Below are positions 33,027 to 35,194 of a stretch of 35,194 nucleotides of DNA, piece after piece. Position 1 is the first letter of the stretch. The number at the start of each line of letters is the position of its first letter. This DNA comes from Nitrospinota bacterium (GTDB taxonomy: Bacteria > Nitrospinota > Nitrospinia > UBA9942), in the NCBI GenBank assembly GCA_016194325.1, contig JACQBS010000157.1:1-35194 (forward strand), given 5' to 3'. Below the pieces are notes generated by a model. It was not told the origin of the DNA. It did no database searches and worked only from the letters and a program-made list of their open reading frames with translations. A program made the translations under genes and the position numbers.

Positions 33027-34577
33027 CTTTCCCCTATGTTTCTTCGGCAGTGTAACTGTAAATGCACTTCCCTTCCCCACCTCGCTGTTGACCCATATCC
33101 TGCCGCCGTGCATCCTTACAAGAGACCTCGTTAAATCCAATCCTATTCCTATCCCCCCTGCCTTTCTTGTAAGGGAGCCATCAATCTGTCTGAACCTGTC
33201 AAATATAATCTCCCTGTCTTCAGTCGCTATCCCGATTCCTGTATCTTTAATCGTTATCCATACCTCATCACCCGAATCTATACTTGCAACTGTAATTTTT
33301 CCGCCGTATTTAGTATATTTTATAGCATTTACTAATAGATTTGCAAGAATCTGCTGAACTCTTCTATGGTCAGCCTCAATCTCTTTTAAGGAGGGGGCAA
33401 GCTCTTCCTCAACAGTATGGTTATATTCTGTTATCATAGGCTGTAAAGAAAAAACAGTGTTTGATATTATAAGGTTTATGTTTGCAGGATTAATTTCTAA
33501 TTCCATTTCCCCTGCCTCAATCTTTGAGATATCCATAAGGTCGCTGATAAGATTCATCAGGCTGTTGCCGCTTTGAAATATTATGGATAGATACTTTTTT
33601 CTTGAGTCGGGATCAAGATTATCGTCATCCAGAAGTAATTTACTAAAGCCTATAACAGATGAAAGAGGTGTTCTAAGCTCATGGCTGATATTGGCAAGGA
33701 ATTCCGATTTGAGTCGGTTGTATTTATTTAACTCAATATTTGTGTCTTCCACCCTCTTTTTTGAATTATACAGGTCTTCCATTATATTTAATAAAGCGAG
33801 CTTTATATTTGAAAGTTCCGATACAGTCTTTTCCATCTCCCTTGCCTTTTCTTCTGCCTCGGTCTTTTTGAGCAGGAGTTCCTCCTTTGATTCCTTGAGT
33901 CTCTCCTGAAGTTTAAGGCTTTCTGATAAAATGATGTCAGTTGTATCTTTGGACTTTTCCAGTCTTGAGTATAGATAAAATTCAACCATCAGATAGCGAT
34001 ACTGGATTAATGAGATGAAGAGTGATACAAACAGAATACCTATGATATAGAAATTGTTTGTAATGAATGGATGGAAGTTTATTATGTCATCTAAAAAGAG
34101 TGACGGGAGAAGATAACATAGGTATGCGGCGGACATGGCGGGGAGCATAAATCTGATGGGCCAGGGATAAAGAGATGCTACCATTATTGCCATCCCTATG
34201 GTAATAGCCCAGTATGAATTATAGTCGCCTGTGAGCCTGATTATGATTGCGTTAATTATGGAGGCAGTGAACAGTTGTGAGAGGCCAACAATATTATAAA
34301 AGACAACTCCTTTGTCTGGCGGTAAAAGGAATATTGTTAGGAGGTAAAATAATATGGCAATTATTTTAAATAATAAGACATAAAGAAATTTTTCAGAGGG
34401 GAGGGGATAGTCAATTAAGTTTGAGAGGAGATACAGGATGATTGCACATGAGGCAATAACCTTGATGCGTCTGAAATATACAGTTGCGAGGCTGTTACGA
34501 AATCCCTCATCTTTTATAATCGGAGACGGGTCAATCGGGTAGCCGATATTGAGTATATCTTCTATAATTCTTATCAT
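33021..34577 (-). CDS. Membrane sensor histidine kinase with six-helix N-terminal domain
   Basis: A 518-residue kinase. The N-terminal about 205 residues hold about six membrane helices ([70 protein letters not shown]) without a large periplasmic domain, like MASE-type sensors. A long coiled coil (about 210-285) follows. The kinase core has H-box [25 protein letters not shown]-box [22 protein letters not shown]1 [10 protein letters not shown] and G2 [19 protein letters not shown]. It ends 72 bases from the receiver-DHp gene on the same strand, the probable phosphate acceptor. The stimulus is unknown. Confidence 0.93.
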   Translation of the reverse strand: MIRIIEDILNIGYPIDPSPIIKDEGFRNSLATVYFRRIKVIASCAIILYLLSNLIDYPLPSEKFLYVLLFKIIAILFYLLTIFLLPPDKGVVFYNIVGLSQLFTASIINAIIIRLTGDYNSYWAITIGMAIMVASLYPWPIRFMLPAMSAAYLCYLLPSLFLDDIINFHPFITNNFYIIGILFVSLFISLIQYRYLMVEFYLYSRLEKSKDTTDIILSESLKLQERLKESKEELLLKKTEAEEKAREMEKTVSELSNIKLALLNIMEDLYNSKKRVEDTNIELNKYNRLKSEFLANISHELRTPLSSVIGFSKLLLDDDNLDPDSRKKYLSIIFQSGNSLMNLISDLMDISKIEAGEMELEINPANINLIISNTVFSLQPMITEYNHTVEEELAPSLKEIEADHRRVQQILANLLVNAIKYTKYGGKITVASIDSGDEVWITIKDTGIGIATEDREIIFDRFRQIDGSLTRKAGGIGIGLDLTRSLVRMHGGRIWVNSEVGKGSAFTVTLPKKHRGKV

Positions 34578-34800
34578 TCTTTAAATTAAATGGGACACAG
34601 AAATTAATAAAGCAAAAAATAAATTAGATTGCTTCGGGGCTTCGCCCCTCGCAATGACACTTTGACTTGCATGTCATTGCGAGCCGAAGGCGAAGCAATC
34701 TCTAATATTGAATTTCCTAAATTAGTTTTTATTCGTGCTATTCGTCTATTCGTGTAATTCGTGTTCCTGTATTTAAGTATCCTGATTTTCTGTGTCCATC
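34578..34800. repeat. Intergenic repeat cluster: AGATTGCTTCG..CGCAATGACA pair and ATTCGTG units
   Basis: The left copy at 34625-34659 (with an internal GGGGCTTCGCCCC hairpin) and the right copy at 34672-34701 are inverted. Downstream, ATTCGTG units (about 34732-34762) and a GATTTTCTGTGTCCATCTTCT string follow. There is no gene in this stretch. Confidence 0.75.
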
Positions 34801-35080
34801 TTCTATGTTAAAAAGCAAGTCTTTTTATATAAGCAAATATACTCCTTGCTGCAGGTTGTTTATGGATAAGCGTAGTCTTTAAAACCAATCTTCTATTAGC
34901 AGACATTTTTGTATCAGCCTGTTGGCTTAACAATAAAGCTGCATTACCTTGATTACATTTTAAAGTGTGGGCACGTAGTCTGTGGAAACAGACATAATCT
35001 TTACGATTTGCTGTAATGGACACAAAACGTTACCCACGATTCACGGTTTTTAGACTTGCTTATATATAAACAATCCAGCA
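34801..35080 (-). ncRNA. Noncoding 3' flank of an IS110-family element; possible guide (bridge) RNA region
   Basis: The 280 bases downstream of the transposase stop hold no convincing gene but contain structure: GTCTGT (34978-34983) and ACAGAC (34988-34993) form a tight hairpin, and AAGCAAGTCT (34813-34822) is inverted at 35052-35061. IS110-family elements carry long noncoding ends, one of which encodes the bridge RNA that specifies target and donor; in the IS1111 branch that end follows the transposase gene. Whether an RNA is made here is inference. The element boundary is not determined. Confidence 0.3.
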
Positions 35081-35194
35081 TTATTCAATTACCGCTGGCA
35101 CATATTCTTTCTGGTTTTTCAATACATACCTTATGCGATTTAAAAGCTTTCTGGCAATGGAAACAATGGCTTTGGTTTTAATCGTTTTCTTGCA
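35081..35194 (-). mobile_element. IS110-family transposase, C-terminal fragment (continues beyond window)
   Basis: The complementary strand is open from the window edge to a TAA (35081-35083), encoding 37 residues: KAIVSIARKLLNRIRYVLKNQ near the end matches the C-terminal helix of the transposase_20 domain of IS110/IS1111 elements. This domain carries the serine that works with the N-terminal DEDD RuvC-like site. Most of the gene lies to the right of the window, so intactness cannot be judged. Confidence 0.7.

Noticed and set aside
34808..35023. 71-codon minus-strand frame next to the IS110 end
   Set aside because: It has no recognisable family, no good start signal, and lies in the expected noncoding flank of the element; a remnant gene cannot be excluded.
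1..35194. CRISPR array
   Set aside because: No regularly spaced identical repeats with unique spacers were seen; the tandem repeats present are contiguous heptamers or degenerate strings.

Overview
The window looks like part of the chromosome of an uncultured, moderately AT-rich, Gram-negative bacterium that respires with c-type cytochromes. The supporting genes are two Tat subunit sets, periplasmic multiheme and diheme cytochromes, a CcdA/TlpA cytochrome-maturation pair, two chemoreceptors and several two-component proteins. KNPC-repeat proteins and abundant CACAGAG-type intergenic repeats remind me of Nitrospirota, Nitrospinota or deltaproteobacterial metagenome bins. That placement is inference; no 16S or ribosomal protein gene is present.

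Layout. 1-2.9 kb: tail of a cytochrome c, a membrane-anchored diheme cytochrome with an ethylbenzene-dehydrogenase-gamma-like heme domain (the kind of subunit that serves Tat-exported type II DMSO-reductase-family molybdoenzymes), a small unknown protein and a ferritin-like protein. 2.9-7 kb: two chemoreceptors flanking a PstS-like binding protein. 7.1-9 kb: a KNPC-repeat/TPR periplasmic protein with an in-frame TGA in its last Cys-rich repeats, then a pentaheme cytochrome gene frameshifted inside a GGGGCAA heptamer tract. 9-14.2 kb: tatA, a TauE/SafE permease, moeA, moaD, moaE and a moaC-moaB fusion, then convergent tatB-like and tatC. 14.5-17.8 kb: another KNPC-tailed periplasmic protein, ccdA, a TlpA/ResA-like thioredoxin, an ECF sigma factor and its zinc-motif anti-sigma factor. 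17.8-23.2 kb: a sensor kinase, moaA, a structured inverted-repeat element, tRNA-Leu(UAA), an unknown gene and a PflX-like radical SAM protein. 23.2-31.6 kb: HD-GYP, valS, a response regulator, ispG and proS. 31.6-35.2 kb: plsY, a receiver-DHp protein without an ATPase domain, a membrane histidine kinase, and the 3' end of an IS110-family transposase with its noncoding flank.

The genes fit together as a respiratory module: Moco synthesis (moeA, moaA, moaC-moaB, moaD, moaE), Tat export, cytochrome maturation (ccdA/tlpA) and electron-carrying cytochromes. The molybdoenzyme they would serve probably lies just upstream of the window.

The most unusual theme is repeat biology. Almost every intergenic gap holds a low-complexity repeat arranged as an inverted pair, and several families also sit inside genes. 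The same GGGGCAA array occurs as four in-frame copies in valS and proS and as three copies in the cytochrome gene. One more copy would restore that cytochrome's frame exactly, which suggests a phase-variable (or recently broken) respiratory gene.
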